Part shown: positions 23,523 to 35,642 of the stretch, in pieces
How the letters are laid out: every line of letters begins with the position of its first letter
How positions within the stretch are numbered: the stretch's first letter is position 1
Source: Tetraselmis striata
Lineage: Eukaryota; Chlorophyta; Chlorodendrophyceae; Chlorodendrales; Chlorodendraceae
Length of the DNA: 64,000 nucleotides
Direction: 5' to 3'
Assembly (NCBI GenBank): GCA_006384855.1
Contig: VCJN01003585.1
Coordinates: 107,427-171,426, forward strand
The notes under the pieces: model-generated
The model's input: the letters and a program-made list of their open reading frames with translations, nothing else
The model's database searches: none
What the model was told of the DNA's origin: nothing
Program-made: the position numbers and the translations under genes

Positions 23523-26200
23523 CATGCTGTAGATGCTAGGTTCGGTTGGCACAGGATGTGGGTGGCCCGTCGCGCCAGCAAGTTCCCACCTTGTGCTCGT
23601 CGACGCAAGGGGCCGGCTGCCCCAACCGGCGTCATTTCGGGAGGCGCTTCGACCACCACCGCCCGCTCCGTACGCAGATCCGCCGACGCGAGTCTTGCCT
23701 GAAGCGGTTTGGACCACGAGTCGTCGACATTGGGCAAGCGAGTGCGGTGCCTTGCGTCGGTTGGGGTGGGTGTGTAAGTACGGGTCCCTCTACTCTGAGT
23801 TTGCGCTAGTGTATATTGGGGGTGTGTCAGCTGGTCAAGCACCGTGCGAGATACATGCTGCAAGAATTGAAAATGAGAAATTTGTTACAACCGAATCAAG
23901 CTCTTATTTCCCTTAACAAGTTGACGTTACCCAACATCGGGAACGGGTCCGCCCTAGGCAAACCCGCGTGGGGTCCACGATTTACCTCGCATAGGTGGGG
24001 CCTCTTATTTCCGTATGCCATGTGGCTATGTTGCAGTACAACGGTAATAATGTTTCGAGATGAATGGCACTGTCTGGTACATGTTTTGTGTTTCATGCGG
24101 GGGTTATTACGCGCGTAAAATAATGCTAGTCGGTACGCGCTAGCATTCGCTGTCGAGACCAGCTCATGCCTTGAAGTGTTGCCAGCGATGTCCCGAGATG
24201 CCTTGGGGGCTCGGAGGTGAAGCAGGGCGAAACATCCCCTGCACCGATGGCCGTATGATCGCGGCAGCATATACCGAGCCGATTTGCTCGGCGCGTTGCA
24301 AGAATATGCCGGCGCTCGTGGCCGAGGTCTCCGCCCGAGTAGGGCGGTTTCGTGGGCCCCGTTGACCGTTGGATGTAAAACAGCAATCACCGTGCAAGGA
24401 CGTGCAGAATATTGTCAAACCCCCGTATTGGGCGGGTCGCACCGAAGTATAACTACGCGGTTTTGCCTTCGCCTTAGCCGTAAATATCCCCTCCCCACTA
24501 CTCGCAAGTAAGCGGATCTCGGACAGGCCGCACTATGTTGGGGCACCCGCACATGAATTATTATGTGTAACAACCCCCCGTACATAGCGTCCGCCACCGG
24601 GACGACTCCGAGTCTTATTTCAAATAAAAGCCATCCGTAGTAGGGCCTAGTTCCCCTAGTCATCGCACGACCCGAGGATCAACGACAAGCAGCTACCCGC
24701 CCGCTCAGCCCTCTTCCGCACCCAACCAGTCACACGCGCATCCCAGGTGTTTCGAGCGCCCACTCCCAAGGAGAGGTAGGGCGGTGCCGCCTGGCCAGTA
24801 GCCGCACCCCTGCCCCTCCGCTCATGGCATGCCGCTTCCCGGTGGCGGGGGCTTACATGGAAGAGTATTCATGATACAATGCATGATACCAGGCGGTGAC
24901 CGGTTTCGAGCCACCGTTCGCCCGCGACATGTTGTGCCCGACGCATATGTAGAATGGTCATTGGACACATTTCCGTCGATTGATCGGACGGTCAAGATTT
25001 AGCGATCTTGTGCCAGTGTCGGGAAACACGGTCCGCAGATTATTCTCCCGAGATCCGCCAAATCCAACTTCCGACATCTTCTATATAACGAGCCTTAGCG
25101 GATTGAGGGGCGGTGCCCTTCATAACTTCCCTCACAAATTAGGAAGGATGGGTGCATGGGGATGGGACATGGTGTGTTGTGTGATGGGCTTCGCCCACGA
25201 CGATAAATTACTATGCCAACTGTTAGGAAGGGGATTAGGGACTTGGCCTTCATATGGTTGCATACTACGAGCTACGGCCGACCCTATAGCTTATGCGAGT
25301 TCATGCAGTTATGCCACAAGGCTGTGAGGCAGATGGCTTTACAAGTGGTGTGATAAATTGTCAGAAATATGATCTGCGGGATGCCTAAATGATCTGCGGG
25401 ATGTGTCTATGGTCTGAGCGCTACGCATGAGCCGACGGTTGGGGGGCCTTGTTTGCCGGGGCAAGCGCTGTGCAAGCGATGTTCATACATGACGTGTCGC
25501 TCGGCAGTTTTCGCTTGTCAAGTTTCCCGCAATGCCGACGGGGGGGGGGGGGGGGGGGGGAAGACTCGTCGCACATGGGCGCCTTATCCTTGGCTTTCTC
25601 CCCCATGCCGGTCTTTACCTGTTGCACCGCGCGCGAACGTGTGGGACGCGTGGCGGTGGAAAGAAAAAATCACGCTGTGTTAAATACCGACTCGGCGATT
25701 CGTTGTTCTCGGCTTAAGTATAGCGTCTAGCTCGAGTAGGGGTGCTCGGCGGGTGCTCTACACTTCTTTCCGAATTGTCGCTCCTCCTATCTCTTATTTT
25801 GTTCCCAATCCTTCGCCCCACTAAGCCCCATATGCGCCCATTGGTGCCCCCCTCGGACAGCGTTGCTTATTTCCGGTATCATTGCGGTATTGACCCCCAT
25901 CGTTCCACCTTTTTCCCATATTACAACAGCCCACAGAAGTCTTTGCATGTTTTATGGGTATGATTTGGGTTTGGTCGCTTCTAGTCGGTAAACCCACGCA
26001 TATACTCTACGCTGTCGCAGCCTTTGCGAGGATAACCATAAAAGAGCGGGCAACTGGTGTACTGGGCCAATGCGACGGCGCGCGTGATGCGCGCGCCGCC
26101 TGTTGTGCGGCACTACCAGTGTAACAAGTGCTGCACGGCCAGGCTGTGTACGGTTTGAGCGCACGGCACGCCGATATATGGACATAAAGAACCGTCTTTT
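23120..26200. other. Gene-poor repeat region
   Basis: No gene is supported. It contains a G31 tract at 23491-23521, a repeat copy at 23868-24060 (AAATTTGTTACAACCGAATC), an inverse copy of the 19.3-21.6 kb family at 24120-24850 and a G21 tract at 25540-25560. Open frames of up to about 160 codons occur on both strands, without domains, consistent splice signals or codon bias. Confidence 0.6.
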
Positions 26201-27290
26201 TCTCCCATGGTCGCCGAGATACATGTGTTGACCATCTACCCCATGCTGCGCGGCGCATGGTTTGGAGTCTATGGTCAGCTAGCGGGCTGTATGCGACATT
26301 CGCAAAGTGATTGTTCGCCCTGCAATAAGAAGTTGCAATATTGCAATCACGTTTTAATTCGCGACATTTCGGAGCTGTATCAGATTGGGCTGTGAATTAA
26401 TGCGTTGAAAAGCCCGTGACTTGCGCTTTCCCATACACTAATTTACAACCCAATCCAATAAAAAGTCGAAATGCTATGGCATGTCAAAGTTAACCCCCGT
26501 TTTCTGGTATCCCAGCCAGCCAGCCCACTGTGGGTGGGGGCGCATGATGGGGCATGTAATGTGCCCTTCCACGCAAGCTCCCAGTCGCGAGAACCTTTTG
26601 GATAGGTCTCCACGCCGCGCAGATCCGGTTATCATTTTGGCTTTTCCCCTTGGATGATGGTTGACATGTGTTCACAACATGCGCGCAGACTTGTGCGGCA
26701 GTAATGGCGACATTGTTGTCGAGGGGGCCAGCCCGCGCTTAGCCTACGGCGCGGGTGGTATAAGCATACACCTATGGAATCGAAGGCACTCTATGTGTGC
26801 AATTTTCACCCAGCGAGGCGCTGCCGGCGGCGCTTATCTTGCATCTTGGAAATTGTGGGATGGTTGGCCCCATCACGACGAGGGCATTTCTGGCACACTC
26901 GCATGGAAATGTCATGCATTGCATGGGTAGCGTGCATGGATTGGGCTCAAGCTCGGTCGTCTTACAACGAATGCATAAGGCCACCCACCACCGGCAGCGG
27001 CGCAGCGCACGGGCATATGCGACGGATGGTAGCTACGCCGCCAACAAGTTGCCCCCTAGTCATCACCCGTTTTTTTCTGTGGTTTTGGCCATGTGCGAAA
27101 CACTGCCATTGCCGAAGAACAATTCTAAGAGTGCGAAGTCCGGAAGAAACGGCTGCCTCCTTGGCGTAGGAGGCTTGCATGCATTGGATTACAAGGCTGC
27201 ATGGCCCCGTGGCCCCATGGTTTGGGCACCAAGGTTAGGCGAGAATACGCGCGGATTTCTATGTGCAAAGACTTTTGTGGGCTGCTGTAG
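26200..27290 (+). repeat. Dispersed repeat, copy A
   Basis: Three blocks match the 56.1-57.3 kb region: around 26281 (GCGGGCTGTATG.GACA), 26505-26960 (ATCCCAGCCAGCCA, CACTCGCATGGAAA) and 27060-27290 (GGCTTGCATGCATTGGAT). The last block is in inverse orientation at 57150-57335. Open frames cross it in all phases. It is probably a decayed element, but I see no transposase signature. Confidence 0.5.
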
Positions 27291-27479
27291 GTCGTTGTCT
27301 GTGAAGTCGTATTGCTTCTGAGTTTCAGTCACTAGCTAATCCTCTGCGAGCGTGCGTATCGACAACCTGTCCTTCGCTAATCCGAGTTGTCTCTCGCGGG
27401 TGTCCCCGCTTGCGACTCGTAATATATGTTGTTGTATTCTGATTTCCTGATATCTAGTTATTATTTATTTGGTTCACTA

Positions 27480-28290
27480 CGTCGCATGAATTAGGCAGGT
27501 CCGATTTAATGTTATGTTTTAGTACTCTACTTTCCGGAGAAACAGAGGGGGGGAGGGGGGGGGGTTCACTTTGTAAGTGGCCTCAACTTTATGTTTACGT
27601 ACTTAAGCAGTACTTGGCGGCTGGGAGCTGTGCATGAGCGGCTGGGGGCTCGGCCCCGCACCGCCGCCGTGAATATACAGTGTTGGGTACGTGGAGAGCG
27701 TCTAGAAAACGCACGGAAAGTCTTTGATATCTAGGCCATGCATACATCAGCTTAGCAGCGGCCCTATCCACCCTTCCATGAAGTGCTATGATGCTGCTAT
27801 GCTGCTGCTGTATGCATGCCACTGCTATGTGTTGCTACTCTCACCGCGCTGCTATGCCATGCTGCGCAATGCTGCCTGCCTATCAAGTTCTCGCATCTTC
27901 TCCGCATCATAGTTGGCCTTGGCGCCCCTCACGAGCACCTGATAGCCGGCACGCTCACAGGTTTTGCACAAAGGCAAAACAGTGGTGTAGACAGTGTATA
28001 ACACCTCATGTAATATGAGTCCTCCGTCAAGCCTGGCCAAGCGCCATCCAAGCAAGGAAATGCCTTGCCTGGATATTAACAACGGCGGCGGTGCGGGGCT
28101 GAGACCCCAGCCGCTCATGCACCGCTCCCAGCCGCCAAGTACTGCTTAACTACATGAACATACAGTTGAGGCTACTTACAAAGTGAGCTCCCCCCCCCCC
28201 CCCCCCCCCCCCTCTGTTTCTCCAGGAAGTAGAGTACTAAAACATGACATGAAATTGAACCGGCCTAATATCATACGCACAGGCGGATAT
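27480..28290. mobile_element. Large inverted repeat around a short unique core
   Basis: The arm at 27480-27690 is matched in reverse complement by 28070-28290. Both contain TTTTAGTACTCTACTT, a homopolymer tract (G-rich left, C22 right), CTTTGTAAGT(A/G)GCCTCAAC, AAGCAGTACTTGGCGGCTGGGA and CATGAGCGGCTGGG. The core is about 380 bp. It contains a degenerate GCTGCTATG repeat and, on the minus strand, a short coding-looking frame (NYDAEKMRELDRQAALRSMA) that may be a captured gene fragment. The structure resembles a foldback transposon. Confidence 0.65.
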
Positions 28291-28479
28291 TATCGAGACA
28301 ACTGACATTAGGCAGCTGATACGACCCAGGATAATTGCGTCGTTGATAATGTTTATATCATCGAATGCCTGATGATGATATTCGTAATTTCCTCGTTGTG
28401 TATCGGTATGCATTCCCCTTAACTTATCCACTGAACTTTGAATAAATATATGTGTACGTTCCATAGTATGGGCAGTACA

Positions 28480-28640
28480 GAATGCAAAATGTCATTGGTG
28501 GTATCCGTATACGATTCGCAATTAATACGCCTAAAACATCTGTCAGTTTCATTTCAGGAAAAAGGCAAATTATCAACATATCATTCATTCTACTTTAATT
28601 GCCCGACATGTATCCTAATAGACTGGTGAGTTTACAGTTA
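28480..28640 (+). repeat. Dispersed AT-rich repeat, copy 2
   Basis: Related to 12215-12400 on the opposite strand, sharing TG(C/T)ATC(T/C)TAATAGACTGG and the upstream CTGTCAG/CTGACAG-type sequence. From 28650 to 29950 I see only AT-rich DNA with small unsupported frames. Confidence 0.5.
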
Positions 28641-30088
28641 AATGAGCCACACAGTGGTGCATTGGGTCACACGAAAAACAATATCACTATTTAGCTGCTA
28701 TATTACAATATGGCTTCTCACTACGGGACCGCCTCCCGGGCCATTGGCGCTGCAAACCAGATACTAAATTATCGCCATTTATTGGCTGTCTCCTCAGGGG
28801 CAACTGATCTAAAGTATTGGTGACGAGTTATCTATCTGATGCATTCAAGATGTAGCCATCATACGCTCCACAGCATAAATCACTCCATCTATCTGCCTTG
28901 CTACCGCCTTCTGTGAGCTTACCTGGGATGCTAAGACGAGCGCGGTGTTGTACACAAGCAAAAAACGCTTGCATGTCAGACACATGCTCAAGGGCCTGAC
29001 GAGGCAAAAGAAGCACAGGAGGAGGTATGATCTCATCGCGGCCCTCCCGCCGCGGTGCACTACGCGGATCGGTCAGTACATAATGTGCCGAATATACCAC
29101 TGTAGTGCTGCTGCGCATGCGGCCGGGAGCCCTGAAGCATATCACTATGGGGCTATTATCACTTTATAAGGGATTATCACTGTAGCGCTACTCTCTACGG
29201 TGTTATAAAGATCGGAAGCAACAGTCCCATCACTATAGATCAGTTGTCACTTACCAACTACTTAAAACTGAGGTATGGCTCATGCAAATGTAATCGTACT
29301 GGTATTGTCAAGCGGCGGGCGGGTGCGAGGCATATACCCGATACGTGGGCGCGCGAGCCATGATGGTTTAAAAGTATAGCGACGTATATACATGTATACA
29401 TATATATAGCAACTATATAGTCACTACCTATGTGAATATCGCAAAATGCCACTGAGAATCCACCGCTATATACCGCGGAACCGTTCATTGGACCAGCGAG
29501 CACGTACTGGTACCGGCGCAGTAGGAAGTAGGAACCGAATGACACGTTGAAGCTGCTAGGTCTGGCGCCATGCCCTGGTGAAACAGGGCCGCAAGATGAA
29601 TACTGCGTACAGGAATATACTTCAGCTACCAGGTGAGTGATAGTTATTGCACCACTCTCATGTTGCATGATATGTTCCTTCGCAATGGGAGTGATGGGTG
29701 TGCATATGATACGGATGCCACAATCATGTCAGTGCAGCACCAACTTCGGAAAAGCAGCTGGAATGATGCGAAATCAAATTGTGGGCATGACTGGAAATTT
29801 GTTGGGCCGTCAACCCTTCGTACCAAACACTCAAGCAATGTAGGGTAGATATGATGCTGCCCTGCATACAATGCTATCCTGTTGCTCATCTTTTACCCTT
29901 GAAACGAGGCGCCAGCACACGCAGCACAAATACTGGCCTTGCTCTGCAAGCTTGTAACAGCAGTTCCGGCTCGTTACATCATCCATGATGCTCACATACC
30001 CATATGGATATCAAGGTTTGGAAACAAGCACGATCCTCGCTCACTGCAAAACTCGGTAAAGGTGCTGCTTCCGATGCTGGGTTGCATG

Positions 30089-30845
30089 CTACACAAAGTC
30101 GACAAATGCCACCTCAATCTCCACCGGCGTATCAGGTGGCACCTGTATCAGAGGCATGCAACGTCAGATGCCCATGCAATGACAATCGGTGCAACGCAAC
30201 CGTGCTGCGGGCACGAAAGCGGGTGTCACCTGGCACTGATCCTTCAACCCCAGGTAGCAGGAGTGCCCTTTGGAGCCAAACGCCAGCTCTGGCGGGATCC
30301 GGAGCACACGCTTCCCACCCATCTTCATTGGCTCGACACCATCTCCTCCGACAATGCCCAGATTAAGGCCCGGGATGATCTGATTGGGCAGAACAATGGT
30401 ATTATTGACACATTTCCCGTGCAGCTGACTGATGCGTGCAGGCTGCTCGCAGAGACAGGTGGCGGGCACGTACATCGCCGTTGACATTTCCGAGAGTAAG
30501 CTTGAAGCCATTGGCCATGGAGGAGCCCCCGCCCCCGTTGACGAAGGGATCAAAGGTTTTGATCTTTTTTCCTGTCTCCGTATCGTACGTGTGCGCCGTA
30601 AAAGTCACCTTGATGGTGTCGCCATCAAACGTGGTGTCTCCGCGTCCGACAGCCACGTCACAATACTCGATGCCGCCTGCCTGGACAAACTTCATCTCGC
30701 GCGCCTGGACCGATGCCGGGCTCGCCCATCCAGATACGGCCACACTTGCGCCTGCCACCGCTGCAAACAGCCCCCGCCTGGAGAAATCGCCATTAACGGC
30801 GGTATGTTGGCTGTCTACGGAAGAGTATGCCCTGAGGCGTGTCCC
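30089..30845 (-). CDS. FKBP-type peptidyl-prolyl isomerase, thylakoid-lumen type (5' exon not found)
   Basis: Three exons join in frame: 30845-30474, 30379-30230 and 30142-30089 (stop TAG). The first opens with the end of a transit region and a twin-arginine signal (FSRRGLFAAVAGASVAVSGW) with an alanine-rich cleavage area (SVQA/RE), pointing to Tat import into the thylakoid lumen. The FKBP fold follows: FVQAGGIEYCDVAVG, GDTIKVTFTAHTYDTETGK, IIPGLNLGIVGG, MGGKRVLRIPPELAFGSKG and the end strand TPVEIEVAFVDFV. It should catalyse proline cis-trans isomerisation or act as a folding factor. Junctions are phase 0 and use good acceptors. The start codon lies in an upstream exon, probably 30.9-31.5 kb, which I could not fix; exon 1 here begins after TTGGCATACAG. 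Some active-site aromatic residues of canonical FKBP12 seem absent, as is usual for lumenal members. Confidence 0.85.
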
Positions 30846-31974
30846 CTGTATGCCAAGAATGCAATACAAGTGCCGGTATTTCAGATCTGAAGTCGTGACA
30901 ATGATCTCATGAAATTCTTGGGGGACGCTTTGCTTTTTATTTATTGAGCAGTTTTCCAGGAGTGAACGTACTGCGTATAATATATTGTTTTACTTTTAAA
31001 TATTGTTTCTCGTGGGGCCAGGGCCATCATATAAGGCACCAGGCCCAGTTGGACCTGTCCCGGATCCCGAAGCGGTGGTCACCCACAACGAGCTCATTCC
31101 ACGGTTAAATGGGTTTGGTAGATAGGCAGGCCCGCACCTGTCCCCTGGGGCGGATACCCTGCGCTCTCGCTGGGCGAGGGCACCTTGATGGCCCGGCGGC
31201 CAGCGCGCCTCCAGCCACCAGAGGGCACCGACTGAGGGAGATCGCCGCCATCGCGTACGTGCCGATCGTACGTGGGCCCCACGGGTAGAGAAGGAGACAC
31301 TACCGCGTGTGACCTGGCAAGCGCTTCGACTGCGGGCCAGAAATAGTAATGACTGCTGTTGAGTGCCACTGGAGCAGTGAAGCACCTCCACAGCGGAACC
31401 GCACGGCACGAGCACACGCCTGTGGGGCACCCTTCTTACCGTACGCGGTACCCGCCCAACTCGCCGCGAGCAAAATACATCCGACGTGGCACGCTGAATG
31501 GATCAATATATTAGTCGCTGTACAGTTGGCATATCTCAACACAGTATAGCACGTAACGTACCCTGTCGCCTGGATAGTTAACACTTAACAGTAGGTCGTC
31601 ATCCGGGATAAAACAATTATTTCGCTTGGATAAAACGACGGGTGTAGCGAGTGTAGCGCTAGAGGGATTGAACGTTGCCATGCTGCGGTACATATTCGTA
31701 CAGATACGTAAGCGTACACTCGCGAACGTACCGCCGGCGCACCGACGCGCGGCGCGACCATCGTCGATTCGTCACACGCACAGCGCCCAGCGGCGGCTTT
31801 CTAGAGTACTCGCTCATCAGGATAGAGTGGGGCAGCCAGACGCCCCCTCACCTGGCCTGCTCAGTCTGAACCTTCGCTGACTGACTTGCCGTACACTACA
31901 ATACGCGTGCAGTTTAGCCTGACTTGCTGCACAGCGACAGCGTTTTTCAATTCAGCGGCGTTTCAGTACTGGAG

Positions 31975-32451
31975 ATGGCGCGCGTGGTGCTGAGCGCGGC
32001 CGGCTGCCGCCCGGCGGTCCCCTCTAGGGCCGCTCAGGCCCCCCGCCGCACTGCCGCGCTGCTCCTGCCGCTGCTGTCCCGACCGGGGACGCATTCCCAC
32101 TACGCATTCCGGCAGGCGAACGCGGTGGCGCTCGCTATCCCGGTCTCCGGTCCTGGGCAGCAGCCCGACGCTGGCGGCGACTCCGGCGGCGCGGACGGCC
32201 AGATGACGGCGGAGCTGATGGCGACGATGACGTCGAAGATCGGCGAGGCGCTGGAGACGGAGAGCGTCAACATCGTGGACGTGTATGGTGACGGCCGGCA
32301 CGTGAGCATCGACGTCGTGTCGGAGCTGTTCGAGGGCAAAAGCTCCATGCAGCGCCAGCGGCTGGTGTACAAAGCGATATGGTTCGAGCTGCAGGACGCG
32401 GTGCACGCGGTGGACAGCATGACCACCAAGACACCTACGGAGGTGGCCTAG
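31975..32451 (+). CDS. BolA-family protein, organelle-targeted
   Basis: A single uninterrupted frame of 158 codons from ATG to TAG. Residues 1 to about 75 form a basic, Ala/Arg-rich targeting region ([20 protein letters not shown]). The rest is a complete BolA domain: helix [15 protein letters not shown], loop [20 protein letters not shown], helix [15 protein letters not shown] and the conserved end [15 protein letters not shown]. The RH in the loop and the His of VHAVD fit residues that bind iron-sulfur clusters together with monothiol glutaredoxins. In plants this subtype occurs in plastids, alone or fused to SufE. The role is inferred as iron-sulfur cluster handling or redox regulation. 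It is the only intronless gene here. It is divergent from the FKBP gene and convergent with the next one. Confidence 0.92.
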   Translation: MARVVLSAAGCRPAVPSRAAQAPRRTAALLLPLLSRPGTHSHYAFRQANAVALAIPVSGPGQQPDAGGDSGGADGQMTAELMATMTSKIGEALETESVNIVDVYGDGRHVSIDVVSELFEGKSSMQRQRLVYKAIWFELQDAVHAVDSMTTKTPTEVA

Positions 32452-32778
32452 GTCCCTGCCACGCGTGGCGGCTAGCCGTTCTAGACGCCGATGGCGCTTT
32501 TAATTCACTAGCTGCGTCTTTGAAAGAACCGAAGCCCGGGTACGGTGAGTGTTACACGGGGATTATGCCCCACAACCCTGCCCCGGATGGTCAGGGGGTG
32601 GGTGGGGGGGGGGGGGGGGGGGGGGGGGGATTCTACTATGCATGGCGGCGGTTTCTATTAAGCATGATATATCTACGGGTACCCATGCTGCCAAACTCAT
32701 CCATGCCTGCTTTTATAGCTGCCTTCTCTACGTGCGCCTTTCATTTTCGCCAGCACAAAAGCTGCGCACAATGAGGTC

Positions 32779-34637
32779 TCACTGCTGCGATTGACCGAAC
32801 TCCTGTGGGTGGCGCTTCTTGTATTCTTTGACGTCCACGTAGGTCGCCATGCTCAGCGCCACGATCGGGGAGGCCAGGTTGCCAGTGAGCCTCCACAAAA
32901 ATATCAAATACGCGATCTGTGAAGGGAATACGTGGGTGCAGACAGCGGAGGTTAGTTTGGGTAACAGCCGATGCCGCTTTCTCCCCGGTAAACACTGTCC
33001 CTCAGCACTGTCCCTCGGAAATGTATATCACAGAGATAAGAGGGCAGAGGGGAGGGTGGGAGGGGCACACACGTTGAACGCGTTGCTCCAGAACGCCCAG
33101 ACCTGCGCCTTCTTCTTCTGCTGGAACCACACAAAGGCTACTGTCTTGAAGGCGGCCGCCATCTCGCCCGCATTGTCCTTGTTGGCGTCCTGCGAGCGAG
33201 TAGCACGAAAAGCAAGGGCAAGGGTGAAGGGGAAGGGTGAAAGAGGGGGGGGGGGGGGGGGGGGGGGCGCAGTACAAGTACAGCATAGCTGCCGACCCAT
33301 CACTGTCACCGAGAACCTCTCTTAGCTTAGAGGGGGGGGGGGGATGGGGTGGGGGCAGTGCAAGTACAGCGTAGCTGCCGACCGGAATCACAGAAACCCA
33401 TATGCAGGGTCTTACTGTATTCTTGTCTGATTATTGTTGAGAACAGAGCATATACTACCGCTATGCAAAACGATGATACATATACCATATAGAATGAAAG
33501 TGAGGAATAAAAATAAAAATAACCGATGTGAGTGTGCCACAATGACGGTGGCTGGAGCTGCTGGACGCCAAGAGAAGCGCGGGCGCAGGTTTCAGGCGCC
33601 TGGGCCAGGTGGGCCTTCCTCACCCACGGAAACGACTCCTACATCCGACGGCCGAACGATATGTCCCCCACCAGCACCCTCCCATGTGATGCACAGAGCA
33701 ACTATGTCCGCCAACCTTACAAAGGGGGGGAATGCCTAGAGCGGAAAGGAGGGGGCGGGGGTCGCACCATGACGGTGTAGTACCGGTCGCAGTTCTCCAG
33801 CGCGTTGGATATGACCTGTATCTCCTCCGTCTCCGCCTCAAACGCCGCGGCCTCTGCCAGGCCGCGCACAAGAGTGCCCAGGACAAGCGCAGCGGCGACG
33901 GCAGCTTGCCGCACATCCTGCAGCTCTGTGCAGCCACAGCAGCGGGGTGGTGAGGCGACGGGGTGCAGAGGGGAAGGCCAATCGGGGTAGGTGAGCATGC
34001 CATAAAAGGGGAACCATGGGTGGAGTGAGGGCGAGGGCGGCGTACGGAGGTTAGCCAGGATGCCCGTGCCAAGCTGCTCCACTCCGCCCTGCAGGAGTGA
34101 GATCTCGAAGACGCATGCGGAGAAGGACGCGGTGAGGGTGATGGCTGCCAGCTGGGCATCTGTCATGCCTGAGTATAGCGATCCCTCTTCCTCTTCTTTG
34201 AGCTCGCGCAGCGAGGTGAGCGCGGGAAAGCGCTCGCTCACGCTCGGCGACCACTTCATGTATTGCGTGGCCATGGCGGGCGGCGCTAGGAGGAAGCCCC
34301 ACATCGCGGCCTCCAGGGTGCCCCGTGATAGGTCCATACCCCCTGCGGCACCAGGGCGCCGGCCTCAGCCGTCCCATCCCCATGATGCGATTCCGTCGCT
34401 TGGCCATCGCAGGAAGAGAACTGGGTGGCAGGGGCCGAGGCGGGCATGAGGGCAGCCGCGCACCGTAAGGGTCCAGCTCCAGTAGAGTGCACAGGAAGGT
34501 TGCCAGGCTGCCGACCACCCCGCCCGCCACACAGTATGCAGCCGTCTTCTGCACTGGCGCAACCTCCCGCATCGCGTTGTTCATCAATTCGTCTTCCCTG
34601 CGCAGCAGTCGCGGCAGCTTGAGCGCCCCCCCGAGGA

Positions 34638-34670
<33 letters not shown>

Positions 34671-34951
34671 GATGACGGCACGCACCCATCTCCCGTGCCA
34701 GCCAGCAGCGACTCCAGCCGCTGCGTAGCCAGCCGGATTGCCTTATCTGTTTCAATGTTGTCGCTGCTGGCGGTCTCGCGCGAGGGGTGCGTTTCCTCCG
34801 CTCGCACCACCCAGCCCGCGGTTCGACGGCGCGGCGGGGCGCCTCTCGTGAAGTTCCAGCCCCGGCCACCCTGGAGGGGGAGCTCACGGGCCGGCCAGTG
34901 ACTCCCCGCTGTGGTGCGTAGACATTCTCTCCACATATAGAAGCTCGACAT
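32779..34951 (-). CDS. Multi-pass plastid membrane protein, unrecognised family
   Basis: Seven exons: 34951-34686, 34597-34464, 34342-34046, 33925-33768, 33638-33624, 33189-33073 and 32916-32779. They total 1,125 nt (374 aa) with all phases agreeing. The first 60 residues are transit-peptide-like (MSSFYMWRECLRTTAG...). Hydrophobic segments follow: AAYCVAGGVVGSLATFLCTL, EAAMWGFLLAPPAMATQY, AAITLTASFSACVFEISLL, AAVAAALVLGTLVRGL, VAFVWF and AYLIFLWRLTG...VALSM. Exon 5 is a 15-nt microexon coding ESFPW; it has AG before it and GTGAGG after it and restores phase, but it is the least certain part. The intron after exon 1 holds a 29-nt poly-C tract on the sense strand. I do not recognise the family; an inner-envelope or thylakoid location is inferred. 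Confidence 0.8.
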
Positions 34952-35313
34952 GCCGCCTCCAGCAACAGTTCAGATGGGATTCCTCAGACGGGCAGGGCAG
35001 CCTGGCCTCTGGGCAGGGGTGGGGGGACGTCTTATGGGGGGGGGGGGGGGGGGGGGGTGAGGGGGGATTCCGGCTGTAGTGGTACCAGTAACAAGCACGT
35101 ACGGGTATTAACAAGCAATACTTCGTCTTGCGCGCTACTGCTTCCCGGCAGTACTCTCGCTGTCGGCGCTTATCAGGCGGCGGACACAAATTATAGAGAA
35201 ATAGTATTATAAAGTCCGTACACATCATTTATAATTAAAATCAGCGCCGCGACTACCGTATATCACCCCCCTCTCACGGTTGTAAATTTTGCTGCAAATC
35301 GCCGGCGGCTGTA

Positions 35314-35556
35314 AAGTAAAGTTCGCCCCGGGACATCGGCCGAAGCCGCCCCGGCACTTGACCTCGTGCGCCAAGTGCAGTCGTAGGTCTGGCATAGCCC
35401 GTAGACAATTGCCTCATTCGAACCCCGAAGGGCTAATGCATCAACCGGGTAAACCCGGGACACGCCGGGCCGATATTGCCGAAATACATCGGCCAGGAAT
35501 CGAACCCGGGTTTCTCGCATACGAGACGACCGCTCAACCGAGCGGACAAGGGAATA
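35314..35556 (-). mobile_element. tRNA-derived SINE with 12-bp target-site duplication
   Basis: The element is flanked by a perfect direct repeat, CCGGCGGCTGTA, at 35302-35313 and 35557-35568. On the minus strand its head resembles a tRNA: GCTCGGTTGAGCGG (D-arm region), a CTCGTATGCGAG stem and CCGGGTTCGATTCCTGG (T-arm with pol III box B, GGTTCGATTCC). The acceptor arms do not pair, so it is not a working tRNA gene. The body contains GTTGATGCATTAG, CTTCGGGGTTCGAATGAGGC and GGCTTCGGCCGATG, and the tail ends GAACTTTACTTTA. A second copy of head, body and tail lies at 63357-63605. Confidence 0.85.
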
Positions 35557-35642
35557 CCGGCGGCTGTATTTTACTATGCTGTTTACTAGTAAAATAGTAA
35601 AGTAGTTGGGGTAGTTGGGGTTTCCTTTCCCTCGTCGTCTAC

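Noticed and set aside
35490..35556. Functional tRNA gene
   Set aside because: Box B and the T-arm are good, but the acceptor strands do not pair and the sequence continues into a shared SINE body.
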